The position numbers and the translations under genes are program-made. From contig CAKUBG010000004.1 of the NCBI GenBank assembly GCA_934636825.1, positions 54,067-118,066 on the forward strand: a stretch of DNA of 64,000 nucleotides, written 5' to 3'. Below, piece after piece: positions 16,268 to 25,538 of this stretch; the first letter of the stretch is position 1; every line of letters starts with the position of its first letter. Below the pieces are notes generated by a model, which worked only from the letters and a program-made list of their open reading frames with translations, was not told the origin of the DNA and searched no databases. This DNA is from an uncultured bacterium. GTDB lineage: Bacteria; Vulcanimicrobiota; Xenobia; Xenobiales; Xenobiaceae.

Positions 16268-17995
16268 ATGAGCAAATATGTTTGGGCCAAGAAATTTCTT
16301 TGTGTCGGTTTAGCCCTTTCTTGCTGTTTGTGGGCTGATCTAACTCAAGCTTCTCCTACAGAAGCCGAAAGCGCCTCTCAAGGTTCTGTAGTTAAAAATA
16401 ATCGTGCTGCTGTGCAGCAATCTGATCTTCTTCTCGCTGTCAAGCGCAGTGGTTCTCCCAAAGATTGGCAAATAGGTGCCTCCGAGCGCCAATTGCCCCA
16501 GAGAGCCCCCGTACAAAAACGTACACTTACCATCTTGCATGTCAATGATGTACATGGCAGTGTCGATCCTGGTATTGATCCCAAAATTGATAAAAAATCT
16601 AAAGTTGGCGGTTTAGCTTGGTTGGCTGCTTTGATTAAACAAGTTAGAGCCCAAGATCCCAAAGCTACTTTACTTTTAAATGGCGGTGATTTAGCCGAAG
16701 GCAGTATGCTCTCTTACATGAGTCGTGGTGTGGGCTATTGCAAAGCTTTGCACAGCTTAAATTTTGATGGTGTGGCTTTGGGCAACCACGATTTTGCTTG
16801 GGGTCAAGAGGCTTTGGCCAATATGTTGCAAGCGCTCGATGCTCCAGTTTTGGCTGCCAATATTCAATATCTTTCCAGCGGCATGCCTCTTAAAGGCTCT
16901 CAGCCTTATCGTATTATCGAAGTTGAAGGCGTAAAAGTAGGTATTTTGGGCTTGGATACTCCCGATATTAAACACTTTATCGCACAGCACAAGCTTAACG
17001 ATTTAGTTTTTCGTAAATCTGCTAAAACTGTCAAATATTATTTGCCCATTATGCGTGAAGCCGGGGCCGATTTAGTGATTGTACTTTCCCACATCGGTTA
17101 CGAAAATGATTTAAAGCTGGCCAATAAGGTTCCCGGTATAGATCTTATTGTAGGCGGCCATTCGCATACAGTTTTGCCTGAAGGCCAAATGGCTGGTAAA
17201 ACCTTGGTTACTCAAGCCGGTTTTGCGGCTAAATATCTGGGAGAAATTAAGTTAAATTTAGAAGGCCAGCCTGGCAATTGGCGCTTAGTGGAAGCTAAAT
17301 CTAAACTTATTCCCGTAATTTGTGATCAAATTGAGCCTGATCCTGAAGTAGAAAAAATCTTGAAGCCCTATCGGCAAGAGACAGATCGTATAGGTAACCA
17401 AATTGTGGCCGAAACTACCGAAGAAGTGCTCTTTGCTCATCGTGAAGCGGCCAAATTAAATCAGATTCACGCTGATTCTATTTTGGAAGCTGCCCGTACC
17501 AGAACTGATACTCAAAAAGGCTTCGATGCACCTGGCAAGGAAAAACCTCTCTTTGGCATTTGCAACTCTCGATCTTTGCGTGGCAGCTTACCTGCAGGTA
17601 AAGTCACTTACCGCGATGTCTATTCTGCTTTGCCCTTTACTGAAGAAAATTATGTAACTATGAAAGTTACCGGGCAAATGGTTTTAGATGAAATCGAAGA
17701 CGATTTGCGTGATAAAGCGACTGAATTGGCCGTACCTTGCAATTTGCAATACAGCTACGATCCTAAGCGCCCCGAAGGCAGTCGTGTAGTGAAAATCAGT
17801 TGGGGAAATGGCCAAAAGCTCGATCCCAAGGCTGAATATGTAATTGTCAGTAATGAAACTATGTCTCGCAAAGCCGCTTTCAAAAATGCTAAAGATAAGC
17901 GTGTGTTGGGGCCGGTACAACCTCTCTTTTTTGAAGCTGTAAAAAAGTGCTCACCTTTAAGTAATAATGCCGATAATAGAGTAACCAGGCTCTAG
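16268..17995 (+). CDS. Exported 5'-nucleotidase/UshA-type metallophosphatase
   Basis: A 575-residue exported enzyme. The ATG at 16268 has GGAGG 5 bases upstream; an earlier in-frame start lies inside the terminator loop and is rejected. A signal peptide (residues 1-32, ending near TQA) is followed by a linker. The metallophosphatase domain shows ILHVNDVHG (metal Asp/His), LLNGGDLAEG, ALGNHDFAWG and GGHSHT. The C-terminal 5'-nucleotidase domain (about 400-560) has GICNSRSLRGSL and the substrate-stacking region. Such enzymes hydrolyse nucleotides outside the membrane with two metal ions. Its own terminator follows. Confidence 0.88.
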   Translation: MSKYVWAKKFLCVGLALSCCLWADLTQASPTEAESASQGSVVKNNRAAVQQSDLLLAVKRSGSPKDWQIGASERQLPQRAPVQKRTLTILHVNDVHGSVDPGIDPKIDKKSKVGGLAWLAALIKQVRAQDPKATLLLNGGDLAEGSMLSYMSRGVGYCKALHSLNFDGVALGNHDFAWGQEALANMLQALDAPVLAANIQYLSSGMPLKGSQPYRIIEVEGVKVGILGLDTPDIKHFIAQHKLNDLVFRKSAKTVKYYLPIMREAGADLVIVLSHIGYENDLKLANKVPGIDLIVGGHSHTVLPEGQMAGKTLVTQAGFAAKYLGEIKLNLEGQPGNWRLVEAKSKLIPVICDQIEPDPEVEKILKPYRQETDRIGNQIVAETTEEVLFAHREAAKLNQIHADSILEAARTRTDTQKGFDAPGKEKPLFGICNSRSLRGSLPAGKVTYRDVYSALPFTEENYVTMKVTGQMVLDEIEDDLRDKATELAVPCNLQYSYDPKRPEGSRVVKISWGNGQKLDPKAEYVIVSNETMSRKAAFKNAKDKRVLGPVQPLFFEAVKKCSPLSNNADNRVTRL

Positions 17996-18014
17996 ACTTT
18001 TTATTTTATGGTAA

Positions 18015-18066
18015 AAGCGGCTCCAAGCAACTTTGGCAAAAATTGTCTGGAGTCGCTTTCTTTTTG
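18015..18066 (+). terminator. Intrinsic terminator after the 5'-nucleotidase gene
   Basis: 11-bp stem (18015-18025 with 18048-18058, one G-U pair), followed by a T-rich run. Confidence 0.8.
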
Positions 18067-18105
18067 CTCTTTGTGCCTTAATAAAGTCTAAAAAGCAGGA
18101 GAAAA

Positions 18106-18168
18106 ATGTATAAAGTGCAAATAAACAGCTATTTCCGCGCTCTGTATTGCGGAAGAAATTTGCTCTAG
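18106..18168 (+). CDS. Possible 20-residue leader peptide upstream of serA-like gene
   Basis: A short frame ATG...TAG with AGGAG 4 bases upstream. Its coding part contains a 6-bp hairpin (TTCCGC/GCGGAA at about 18133-18154), and a GTTTTTTT run follows at about 18175. That is the layout of an attenuator, but the peptide is not rich in serine or any other single amino acid. Expression is unproven; it may be chance. Confidence 0.25.
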   Translation: MYKVQINSYFRALYCGRNLL

Positions 18169-18226
18169 CACGCCGTTTTTTTCTCGTTCATAGAGCCGGT
18201 CTGTTGGAGATAGGAAGGTTTTGTTC

Positions 18227-19195
18227 ATGAAGATCCTGTTAGCTGATAAAATCAATCCCGTTGCTATTGAGGCTTTCAAAGCCATAGAAGGCGCCGAGGT
18301 TATCAATAACCCTACTCTCACTGCTGATGAGTTGCCTGAGCATATTGCCGGTATTGATGTATTAGTCGTTCGCTCAACCAAAGTTACTAAGGCTACTTTC
18401 GAGGCTGCCGATAAACTGGGATTGGTAATTCGCGCTGGCAGCGGCGTCAACACTATCGATGTTGCTTGCGCTACCGAGCACAACGTGCGCGTAGTTAATT
18501 GCCCAGGCAAAAACTCCGTAGCCGTAGCCGAATTGGCCATGGGCTTGATCCTTTCCTTAGAGCGCCGTATTCCCGACTGTGTGGCTCAGCTTCGCGCCGG
18601 CAAATGGAACAAAAAAGAGTTCGGTAAGGCTCAGGGTCTTAAAGGCAAGACCGTAGGTTTAATAGGCACCGGCATGATCGGTCGTGAGCTTATTAAGCGC
18701 TTGCGCGGCTTTGATGTCAATATTTGCGCTTTCGACGTTTGCTTAACTCCCGAATTGGCCAAAGAGCTCGGCGTAGAGCGTTGTGAGACTTTGCTCGATT
18801 TGGCTTCTAAAGCTGATATCGTCTCTATCCATGTGCCTTTGCTCGATTCCACTCGCAAGATGGTCGGTGAAGAGTTCTTTAAAGCCATGAAGCCCGGCGC
18901 CATTTTGATTAACACTTCTCGCGCCGACATTGTCGACAATGATGCTCTCTTGAAAGCTTTAGACGAAAAAGGCTTGCGCTGTGGTTTAGACGTATTGCCT
19001 AACGAGCCCGGTACAGCTGTTGCCGAGTTTGATTGTGCTTTGGCTAAGCACCCCAATTGTTATGCTTCTCACCATATCGGTGCTTCTACCGAGCAATCTG
19101 AGTTGGCTACCGGTTTGGAAGCTGCCCGCTTAGCTAAAATTTACGCTGAAGGTAAAGAACCCGTTCCCAATTGCGTAAATCCCGTAAAAGCTTAA
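18227..19195 (+). CDS. serA: Short SerA-like D-2-hydroxyacid (phosphoglycerate) dehydrogenase
   Basis: A 322-residue NAD-dependent dehydrogenase. It has a typical N-terminal substrate domain (ADKINPVAIEAFK, LVIRAGSGVNTID), the NAD loop VGLIGTGMIGREL (about 143-155), the catalytic Arg region NTSRADIVDNDAL and the His motif SHHIGASTEQS. This matches the short 3-phosphoglycerate dehydrogenases without ACT domains. It would oxidise 3-phosphoglycerate, the first step of serine synthesis; another hydroxyacid substrate is possible. The ATG at 18227 has AGGAAGG 8 bases upstream. No other serine gene is beside it. Confidence 0.85.
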   Translation: MKILLADKINPVAIEAFKAIEGAEVINNPTLTADELPEHIAGIDVLVVRSTKVTKATFEAADKLGLVIRAGSGVNTIDVACATEHNVRVVNCPGKNSVAVAELAMGLILSLERRIPDCVAQLRAGKWNKKEFGKAQGLKGKTVGLIGTGMIGRELIKRLRGFDVNICAFDVCLTPELAKELGVERCETLLDLASKADIVSIHVPLLDSTRKMVGEEFFKAMKPGAILINTSRADIVDNDALLKALDEKGLRCGLDVLPNEPGTAVAEFDCALAKHPNCYASHHIGASTEQSELATGLEAARLAKIYAEGKEPVPNCVNPVKA

Positions 19196-19225
19196 TCTAT
19201 TTCAGTTAGTTTGAAATAACTGCTG

Positions 19226-19286
19226 CGGAGCCTCAGTCTCCTTCGGCTTGCTTACCTCAAGCCTCGGGGGAGGATTGCAGGCTCCG
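19226..19286 (+). terminator. Long hairpin after serA-like gene
   Basis: CGGAGCCT (19226-19233) pairs with AGGCTCCG (19279-19286), and the inside can pair further (TCGGCTTG with CAAGCC). There is no T tract: a promoter box starts right after it. It may be a terminator or an mRNA-end stabiliser. Confidence 0.45.
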
Positions 19287-19287
19287 T

Positions 19288-19296
19288 TGGTATAAT
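19288..19296 (+). promoter_or_regulatory. Extended -10 promoter for the small gene at 19383
   Basis: TGGTATAAT is a perfect extended -10 (TGn plus TATAAT). No -35 box is visible at the usual distance because the hairpin occupies it. The downstream leader would be about 80 bases. Confidence 0.5.
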
Positions 19297-19382
19297 AAAC
19301 GGAAAAATTTTCTCGGCCTTTAGGCGCAGAGAATAATCTGTATAAGATAGTCCCACAACAAAAGTGAGGTCGCAAGGAAGAT

Positions 19383-19640
19383 ATGTCGCTACGCATTCCC
19401 AAAGAACGCAAGCAAGTTCTTATCTACACCAAAAATCATCGCATTGAAGGTGAAATCTATTTGGTCGCCGACTCCAAAGTGGCCGATGAGCTTAATGTTC
19501 GCGCCCGTGAGTTTATTGCCGTTACCAACGCTCAGATTTACAGTACGCACGGCGATACGCTTCTCCATACTTCAGACTTCGTTACAGTTAGTAAGCACGC
19601 TATCGAAGTTTTGATCGAACAGGATATGAGTGCCGAGTAA
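19383..19640 (+). CDS. Small conserved protein, DUF6812-like
   Basis: An 85-residue protein with the pattern RKQVLIYTKNHRIEGEIYLVADSKVADEL and then FIAVTNAQIYS. This beta-rich sequence resembles a small domain family annotated as DUF6812, of unknown function. I base this on memory of the pattern, not a search. The ATG follows an AGGAAG ribosome site. It has its own promoter and terminator, so it is a single-gene unit. Confidence 0.7.
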   Translation: MSLRIPKERKQVLIYTKNHRIEGEIYLVADSKVADELNVRAREFIAVTNAQIYSTHGDTLLHTSDFVTVSKHAIEVLIEQDMSAE

Positions 19641-19668
19641 GTATCTTCTTTCGGTTAATTTTGCTGTC

Positions 19669-19701
19669 GGGATGAGGAATTTTTTGTCCTCATTCCTTTT
19701 T
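19669..19701 (+). terminator. Intrinsic terminator
   Basis: 10-bp stem (19669-19678 with 19687-19696, one G-U pair), 8-base loop, then TTTTT. Confidence 0.8.
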
Positions 19702-19736
19702 GGGTTTTAAAATGACTTTTTTTAGAGGTTTTTTAT

Positions 19737-20099
19737 ATGCCTATTTATGTTTATCGCTGTTCCAATTGTCATAAAGAAGTAGAGGAGCTGCAGCATGTCA
19801 GCGATCCGCCTTTAACTACTTGCCCCAACTGCGGCACTGAGACTATGCATAAAGTAATTTCCAACGTGGGAATTATTTTTAAAGGTAGCGGTTTTTATGT
19901 AACCGATAATCCTCACAGCAGCACTAGTGAAGGAACACACCATCATCATACTTCTGAAGATAGCTCTGCTTCTACTTCTGAAAAAAGTGGGGAAACTTCC
20001 AAAACTGAGACAACTAAGGAAGCAGCTCCTGCTGCTGAAGGGAAGAGCCAAAGCGGAACCGAAGCAAAAAAGGATGACTCCGGTAATAAGGTGGCTTAG
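19737..20099 (+). CDS. FmdB-type zinc-ribbon protein
   Basis: A 120-residue protein. The first 45 residues are the FmdB zinc ribbon: MPIYVYRCSNCHKEVE with CxxC, then CPNCGTE with the second CxxC, and the GSGFYVTD ending. The rest is a low-complexity tail rich in Ser, Thr, Glu and His (including HHHH). The family is widespread and called a putative regulator; its function is not settled. It is followed after 7 bases by the LmeA-like gene and is probably co-transcribed with it. Confidence 0.85.
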   Translation: MPIYVYRCSNCHKEVEELQHVSDPPLTTCPNCGTETMHKVISNVGIIFKGSGFYVTDNPHSSTSEGTHHHHTSEDSSASTSEKSGETSKTETTKEAAPAAEGKSQSGTEAKKDDSGNKVA

Positions 20100-20106
20100 A
20101 TAAAGT

Positions 20107-20934
20107 ATGAAATTGGGCTTAGAGGATATAGTTTCTCTTTTAGTTGATAATGTCAACGCGTTGGGGGTAAAGGATGTTTCTATCGCTTTAGAAGGGCATA
20201 AAGGCGCTTATGCTTTTAGAATCAAAGCGCATGAGGCCAGCATTGCTTCCGGTTCTTTAGAGGGGGTTCGCGTAGACGATTTAAACTTAAAAGTAAGCGA
20301 TATTAAGCTGGACTTAGCGCCCAAGCAAATGCTCCAGCAAGCTCAGATTCGCATAGATCGTTTGGCTGTCAGTGCCAATGCTGATTTAATAAATTCTTTC
20401 TTAGCCAGTCCTACCGTTTTAGCTGAGCTGAAGCGCAATGCCCCTGTAGAAATTAGAGGTTTGCGTTTAGTCTTTGATGAGGAAATGGTTACCATTAGGG
20501 GCGAGGTCCGCAAAATCATCAGTTTCCCATTTTCTATCGAATTGCGTTTCAGCCCCACCGCCGACAATGGTTTGAAAATTGTCTTCGAGAATTTCTGGGC
20601 TGCCGATATGTTACCTTTGCCGGGCAAAATCAGACGTATGATTATGTCTTTTGCTCAGCAGAAGTTGGGCAGTATCGAAAGCTTGCGCGGTGTAGTTAGC
20701 ATTACTGACGATTATATCGTTATAAATCCTTGGTCGAAAATACCTCTTAATTTAGATGCTAAGTTTACTAGCTTCGGAGTAAAGGGCAAATATTTTGTTT
20801 TAGAAATAGGCCCCAATGCCGAATATACCAAGCCTGCGGCGCCTAAAGCTGTCGTTAAAGAGCCGGTACCTTCGCAAGTTGAGCCTGATCAAGATGAGCC
20901 CGAGGATATTATGCCTTTACCTTCTTATTGGTAA
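20107..20934 (+). CDS. DUF2993/LmeA-like phospholipid-binding protein
   Basis: A 275-residue beta-rich protein without a clear signal peptide. Repeating segments such as GSLEGVRVDDLNLKVSDIKLDL match the DUF2993 family; LmeA of mycobacteria binds phospholipids and relatives occur in cyanobacteria. A Pro/Glu-rich tail closes it. The role here is likely envelope lipid binding, by family only. A perfect bidirectional terminator separates it from the convergent gene to its right. Confidence 0.65.
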   Translation: MKLGLEDIVSLLVDNVNALGVKDVSIALEGHKGAYAFRIKAHEASIASGSLEGVRVDDLNLKVSDIKLDLAPKQMLQQAQIRIDRLAVSANADLINSFLASPTVLAELKRNAPVEIRGLRLVFDEEMVTIRGEVRKIISFPFSIELRFSPTADNGLKIVFENFWAADMLPLPGKIRRMIMSFAQQKLGSIESLRGVVSITDDYIVINPWSKIPLNLDAKFTSFGVKGKYFVLEIGPNAEYTKPAAPKAVVKEPVPSQVEPDQDEPEDIMPLPSYW

Positions 20935-20960
20935 ATTTTGTTGGCGTATCTTCAACTTAA

Positions 20961-21000
20961 AATCAAAAGAGCGACTCGCTATCGAGTCGCTCTTTTGATT
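20961..21000. terminator. Perfect bidirectional terminator
   Basis: An 18-bp perfect stem (20961-20978 with 20983-21000) and a 4-base loop CTAT between two convergent genes. The stem has T-rich ends on both strands, so it can serve both. Confidence 0.9.
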
Positions 21001-21012
21001 TAGCTTATCTTT

Positions 21013-21726
21013 TTATTTGGCTTCGGCGCGGCGAATAGTCAGGATGCGTCCGCAACTTTCGCAAAAAGTAAGCCGATCTTGAAAGACTTCGTTTACCTTG
21101 GGCTCGGGTACGCGAGCTCGGCAAACTGTACAAGTTCTGTTCTCTAAAAAGGAGACGGCCAAGCCACCTTTGCTTTTGTATAAATTGTTATAGGCATAGA
21201 GAGCGTCTTTGGGCAAATTAGCTAAAAGCTGAGGGCGTTCGCTTTGTAATTTATCTATTTGCGCTTGGCATTTTTCAATTTTGCGCTGTAAATGGGCGTC
21301 ATATTGTCTGGCGTCGCGCTCTTTAGGCTCCAATTCTTTGCTAAGCTTGGCATCTAGCACTTGCAAACGGTCGATTTCTTCCAAATTGGCAATGATTTGT
21401 TCCGCTAAGGGAGTCAATTTGCTCTCAGTCTCTTGTAATTCCTTTTCTGTATCTTTAAGCTCTTTTATATTAAAAGTAGTGCCCCCGTAGAGTTTATTGT
21501 GAAGCTTCTTGGCTTTTGCGTGCAATTTCTCTTCTTGGTTGGAGAGTTGCTCTGTTTCTTTTTGTAACTCTAGCAATTTTTGCTCTGCAGTTAATTTATT
21601 TTGTTGCAACTCTTTTAAAGGAGGCCATTTAGTGGGTGAGGCTTTTATGGCAGCAATTTCTCGGCCCAATTTGGCAATTTTTGTATCCAGATCTTGAACT
21701 AAGGTAAGTGCACTGCTTAAAAACAT
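21013..21726 (-). CDS. Coiled-coil protein with C4 zinc ribbon (zf-RING_7 type)
   Basis: A 237-residue protein: residues 5-180 are a long antiparallel coiled coil rich in Lys, Glu, Leu and Gln, and the C-terminus is a C4 zinc ribbon (CTVCRARVPEPKVNEV then CESCGRIL). This layout is the C4-type zinc-ribbon family found across many bacteria, proposed to bind nucleic acids or act in transcription/translation. Function is not settled. It is followed upstream (on the minus strand) by hpt after 33 bases, suggesting a shared transcript. Confidence 0.85.
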   Translation of the reverse strand: MFLSSALTLVQDLDTKIAKLGREIAAIKASPTKWPPLKELQQNKLTAEQKLLELQKETEQLSNQEEKLHAKAKKLHNKLYGGTTFNIKELKDTEKELQETESKLTPLAEQIIANLEEIDRLQVLDAKLSKELEPKERDARQYDAHLQRKIEKCQAQIDKLQSERPQLLANLPKDALYAYNNLYKSKGGLAVSFLENRTCTVCRARVPEPKVNEVFQDRLTFCESCGRILTIRRAEAK

Positions 21727-21759
21727 AAAAGCCTCCCGTACTAGATTAAATTTTGTATT

Positions 21760-22350
21760 TTAGGGAGCAATGGCTGCAGGAGAGAGTATGCCCACATAAT
21801 CTAAATTACGATAGTGCTCTTCATAATCCATGCCAAAGCCTACGATAAAGCGGTCGGGAATAGTAAAACCTAAGTACTTTACGTCTATTTCTATTTTACG
21901 TCGAGCTGGCTTACTGACTAGACAGCATACCTCCAAACTGGCAGGCTCGCGTAATTTTAAGGTATTAAGTAAATAATGGAGAGTCAATCCAGTATCTACA
22001 ATATCTTCCACTACTAAAACGTGGCGCCCTTTCAAAGGTTCTTCCACATCTTTCTGAAAACGCACTACTCCGGTTGAGGACGTACCGCCTTCATAAGAAG
22101 ATACGGCTACAAAGTCGATCACTATAGGCACGGTAATGTGTTTAATTAAAGCGGCCATAAAAGGCATAGCGCCTTTCAGTACGCCTATAATTACCAAACT
22201 TTGGCCGGCATAGTCTTGAGAAATTTGCTTGCCCAAACTCTCAATTCGTTTATAGATATCGTCGGTAGATACTAATATTTTGTCAATATTTTTGGCTAAA
22301 GGATGTACAGCTTGTGTAGCTGAGATGTTGTGTTTATCTATTAAACTCAT
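21760..22350 (-). CDS. hpt: Hypoxanthine phosphoribosyltransferase
   Basis: A 196-residue purine salvage enzyme. The PRPP-binding loop is canonical, VLVVEDIVDTGLTL (around 115-128), and the ends match: GVLKGAMPFMAAL near residue 57 and the C-terminal DRFIVGFGMDYEEHYRNL. It makes IMP/GMP from hypoxanthine/guanine and PRPP in the cytoplasm. The catalytic Asp (in VDTG) is present, in contrast to the second copy at 25696. It lies apart from tilS and ftsH, which is where hpt normally sits in this type of cluster. Confidence 0.93.
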   Translation of the reverse strand: MSLIDKHNISATQAVHPLAKNIDKILVSTDDIYKRIESLGKQISQDYAGQSLVIIGVLKGAMPFMAALIKHITVPIVIDFVAVSSYEGGTSSTGVVRFQKDVEEPLKGRHVLVVEDIVDTGLTLHYLLNTLKLREPASLEVCCLVSKPARRKIEIDVKYLGFTIPDRFIVGFGMDYEEHYRNLDYVGILSPAAIAP

Positions 22351-22384
22351 TGCTTATTGGCAACCTTTCCTAAAAATAAGTGAA

Positions 22385-23434
22385 CTAAGAAAAATACAGA
22401 ACTATCAAAGTTTCGGTAGCTGTCAGAATGCCACCGGCAAAAATTGCCTGGCGAAAACGTGCCGAAAAATTATTTTGGAAACTGCTCATGAGGAGCATAA
22501 TAGCAACTTCTACTAACAGAATAAGATAGGTTTTGTCCAGTGTCAGATTGAGGCGCGGCAAATGCTCTGGCCACATGAAAGCTAAAGCCAAGGTAATCAT
22601 GATCACAAAGAATAAAATGATTGAGGCTAGGGTGATGGCAGCTGTTACGTAATCTACTTGAGGCCCCTGTTGTTCTTCTTGGGGTGAAGTGCGTTTGGGA
22701 CTAATATGTAACAGCTTGCCCTTAACAGGTTTACTATTCTTAAAAACAGACTTCTCACCGGAAGCGCTCTTATGTTCGTTGCTGCTATGTATAAGAGTGT
22801 GTCGACCACCAACTTTGGGGATAGAAGAGGAGGGAAGAGCTGTCAACATAGTATGGGAATAAACTACTCCGCCATCATTGATAGATGAATTGCTTAGAGT
22901 ATGGATACCCAACGCTCTCTGTTCGGCACTTAAAGTTACTACAGGAAAATGAGGTTCGGGCGCTATAGAATCGCTGTCTTGAGACTTTTCTGAGTTGTAG
23001 GAATCTGTAGTTGTTAGAGCAGATTCCTCATTGGAATTATGGGATTGTGACGCTTGCTCAGAAGCATTGTCTGCAATAGTCGAACCAGAATTTACTGAGC
23101 TGTCCGAATTGGTAGTATTTGATTTTTTAGAAGGCAAAAGGGAAATTTGGGCTTTGGGTTCTTGAACGCTGGGAAGCTCAGTATCTGAGTCGGAAGCAAA
23201 ACTTTGCGATTTTCTGCTTAGTGTTTTTACAGCGTTGAGAATCCTCTTTTGCGGATCTTCCTGAGCGGAACCGGGAATGGCTTTTAGATGAGCTGCTGGA
23301 GCTGGCAAGTCTATTTCTGCAGAATTTTCTGCTATTTGCTTTCGCTCAAAAGCTGATACGTAGCGCTTTGCATGAGCTTCCGAACTTGCCGAAGAGCCGG
23401 AAAATGTTTTTCTTCGATCAGAAGATCCGCCCAT
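22385..23434 (-). CDS. Unknown protein with Ser-rich region and C-terminal membrane helices
   Basis: A 349-residue protein of no family I know. Residues 1-250 are low in complexity: rich in Ser, Glu, Ala and Asn, without predicted domains. Residues 257-349 contain about three hydrophobic helices (AAITLASIILFFVIMITLAL; TYLILLVEVAIMLLM; a last one ending in LIVLYFS). So it is probably an inner-membrane protein with a large disordered cytoplasmic part. It sits between hpt and ftsH, 35 bases from hpt. Confidence 0.7.
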   Translation of the reverse strand: MGGSSDRRKTFSGSSASSEAHAKRYVSAFERKQIAENSAEIDLPAPAAHLKAIPGSAQEDPQKRILNAVKTLSRKSQSFASDSDTELPSVQEPKAQISLLPSKKSNTTNSDSSVNSGSTIADNASEQASQSHNSNEESALTTTDSYNSEKSQDSDSIAPEPHFPVVTLSAEQRALGIHTLSNSSINDGGVVYSHTMLTALPSSSIPKVGGRHTLIHSSNEHKSASGEKSVFKNSKPVKGKLLHISPKRTSPQEEQQGPQVDYVTAAITLASIILFFVIMITLALAFMWPEHLPRLNLTLDKTYLILLVEVAIMLLMSSFQNNFSARFRQAIFAGGILTATETLIVLYFS

Positions 23435-23549
23435 TATTTCTATAAGCCTCGTTCTTTATTTTTTGCAAAATACAGTTTTGGGCTCAGAATAAAAATACCC
23501 TGAACCCAAAAAACTGTCTTTTCAGATGAATAATCGACAGTTGCCTGTC

Positions 23550-25538
23550 TTAATTTTCAGCCTTCGTTGCCTTCTCTTCAGAGTTATCTTCAGGCGAAGA
23601 AAGCTTTGATTCAGTCGCTTCAGCGGAAGTAGAAGAGTTGTCTTCTTTGCTCAAGTTAACACCTTCTCTCTCTTGCTCTTCCTTCTTGAGAATATCTCTA
23701 GCGGAAGGGCCCAAGAGCTCATCCAATTCGGCAGCTTCCACAAGCTCTTTTTCCATAAGTAAATCGGTGAGCTTGTCTAAATCCTGACGGTGATCCTGCA
23801 AAATGTTGCGGGCTCTTTCGTAAGATTCAGTCAAAATACGACGTACTTCGGCATCGATAGCTTGAGAAGTATTCTCCGAATAGTTGCGATGCTCGCTGAT
23901 GTCGCGTCCTAAGAATACTTGGCTTTGCTTGTGGCCGTAGTTTACAGGGCCGATGGTATCGCTCATACCGAAGCGGCAAACCATATCGCGGGCAATTTCG
24001 GTGGCTCTCTCGATATCGTTTGAAGCGCCGGTAGTAATTTCACCAAAGACAACTTCTTCAGCCACGCGACCACCCATAAATACCGCCAAACTGGCCAGCA
24101 TTTCGGAGCGAGTTTTGTTATAGCGATCTTGATCGGGCACTAAGGAAGTAACGCCCAAAGCTTGACCTCTGGGTAAAATAGTAATTTTACGCACAGGGTC
24201 GGCTTGAGGAATGGCTCTGGCTACTAAAGCATGGCCACCTTCGTGGTAGGCTGTGACGCGACGATCTTTTTCGGAAATAATTCTGCTCTTGCGCTCGGGG
24301 CCCATCATGACACGGTCGATAGCTTCGGTGCAATCGGCCATAGTAATGACGTCTTCCTTGCGTCTGGCTGCCAGCAAAGCCGCTTCGTTAAGCAAGTTCT
24401 CCAAATCGGCTCCGGAAAAACCAGGAGTGCGTTGAGCCAACTCGCGCAAGTCGACATGCTCATCCAGTGGCTTACCTCGGCTGTGAACTTTAAGTATAGC
24501 TGTACGACCGGCAATGTCGGGTCGATCTACTACTACTTGGCGATCGAAGCGCCCAGGGCGCAATAAAGCGGGATCGAGCACATCGGGGCGGTTAGTGGCG
24601 GCTAAAACGATAACCGGTGAGGAATTGGGTGTACTGTCAAAACCATCCATTTCCACCAAAAGCTGGTTTAAGGTTTGTTCTCTCTCATCATGGCCGCCTC
24701 CCAAACCGGTACCGCGCTGGCGACCTACAGCATCGATTTCATCCATAAAGACGATGCAAGGGGCGGTCTTTTTGGCTTGTTCGAATAAGTCGCGAACGCG
24801 AGAAGCGCCGACACCGACAAACATTTCTACAAAGTCGGAACCACTAATGTAATAAAAAGGTACTCCGGCTTCACCGGCTACAGCTCGGCCTAACAAAGTT
24901 TTTCCTGTACCAGGGCTGCCCAAAAGCAAAACGCCTTTGGGAATGCGGGCGCCTAAAGCTTTATATTTGGCAGGGTATTTTAAATAGTCGACAATTTCTT
25001 CCAGCTCTTCTTTGGCTTCTTCTACGCCGGCTACGTCGTCGAAAGTGACAGTGATTTTGTCGCTGGTAACAGCCTTATGCTTGGAGCGGCCAAAACCAAA
25101 ACCTTGGTTGGCTCCGGAAGCTTGGCGACTGATCATAATGAAGAAGAATACCAAAATAACCAGGGGTAGGACGTTAAAAATAATCATCCACCAATCGCCC
25201 CAGCTATCGTCTTCTATGGTCACTTTTACTTTATGTTTCAAAAGTAATTCTTCGGGAGAAGGAGTGACAGCGGAGCGGAAGGTCGTCTTGAATTCACTGA
25301 AAGTGCGGTTGGCTGCGGCCAAAGCCGGATCGGAAGCCGGTTGCGGAGAGGCAAACTTACCCTCTATTACATCTCCGCGTATAGTGACAGAAGCCACTTT
25401 GTTGCTGGTGACTGCGTCTATGAACTCGCTGAATTTAAGATTTTCAGAAGCTCCGGAGCCACCCATATAATCAAGAATCAGCAGAATAATTCCGCCTAAA
25501 ATAAGAAATATGAGTAACTGTCTGAGATATTTAGACAA
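23550..25538 (-). CDS. ftsH: ATP-dependent zinc metalloprotease FtsH
   Basis: A 662-residue membrane protease. Two membrane helices (about 7-25 and 118-137) enclose an external domain. The AAA core follows, with Walker A GSPGTGKTLLGRAVAGEAG, the pore motif FVEMFVGVGASR, Walker B IVFMDEID and the second-region RPGRFDRQ. The protease domain has HEGGH (usual HEAGH; the two His and Glu are kept). The acidic C-terminal tail of ~50 residues is long. FtsH removes misfolded membrane proteins. The neighbours hpt-like and tilS upstream are the classic partners. Confidence 0.96.
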   Translation of the reverse strand: MSKYLRQLLIFLILGGIILLILDYMGGSGASENLKFSEFIDAVTSNKVASVTIRGDVIEGKFASPQPASDPALAAANRTFSEFKTTFRSAVTPSPEELLLKHKVKVTIEDDSWGDWWMIIFNVLPLVILVFFFIMISRQASGANQGFGFGRSKHKAVTSDKITVTFDDVAGVEEAKEELEEIVDYLKYPAKYKALGARIPKGVLLLGSPGTGKTLLGRAVAGEAGVPFYYISGSDFVEMFVGVGASRVRDLFEQAKKTAPCIVFMDEIDAVGRQRGTGLGGGHDEREQTLNQLLVEMDGFDSTPNSSPVIVLAATNRPDVLDPALLRPGRFDRQVVVDRPDIAGRTAILKVHSRGKPLDEHVDLRELAQRTPGFSGADLENLLNEAALLAARRKEDVITMADCTEAIDRVMMGPERKSRIISEKDRRVTAYHEGGHALVARAIPQADPVRKITILPRGQALGVTSLVPDQDRYNKTRSEMLASLAVFMGGRVAEEVVFGEITTGASNDIERATEIARDMVCRFGMSDTIGPVNYGHKQSQVFLGRDISEHRNYSENTSQAIDAEVRRILTESYERARNILQDHRQDLDKLTDLLMEKELVEAAELDELLGPSARDILKKEEQEREGVNLSKEDNSSTSAEATESKLSSPEDNSEEKATKAEN

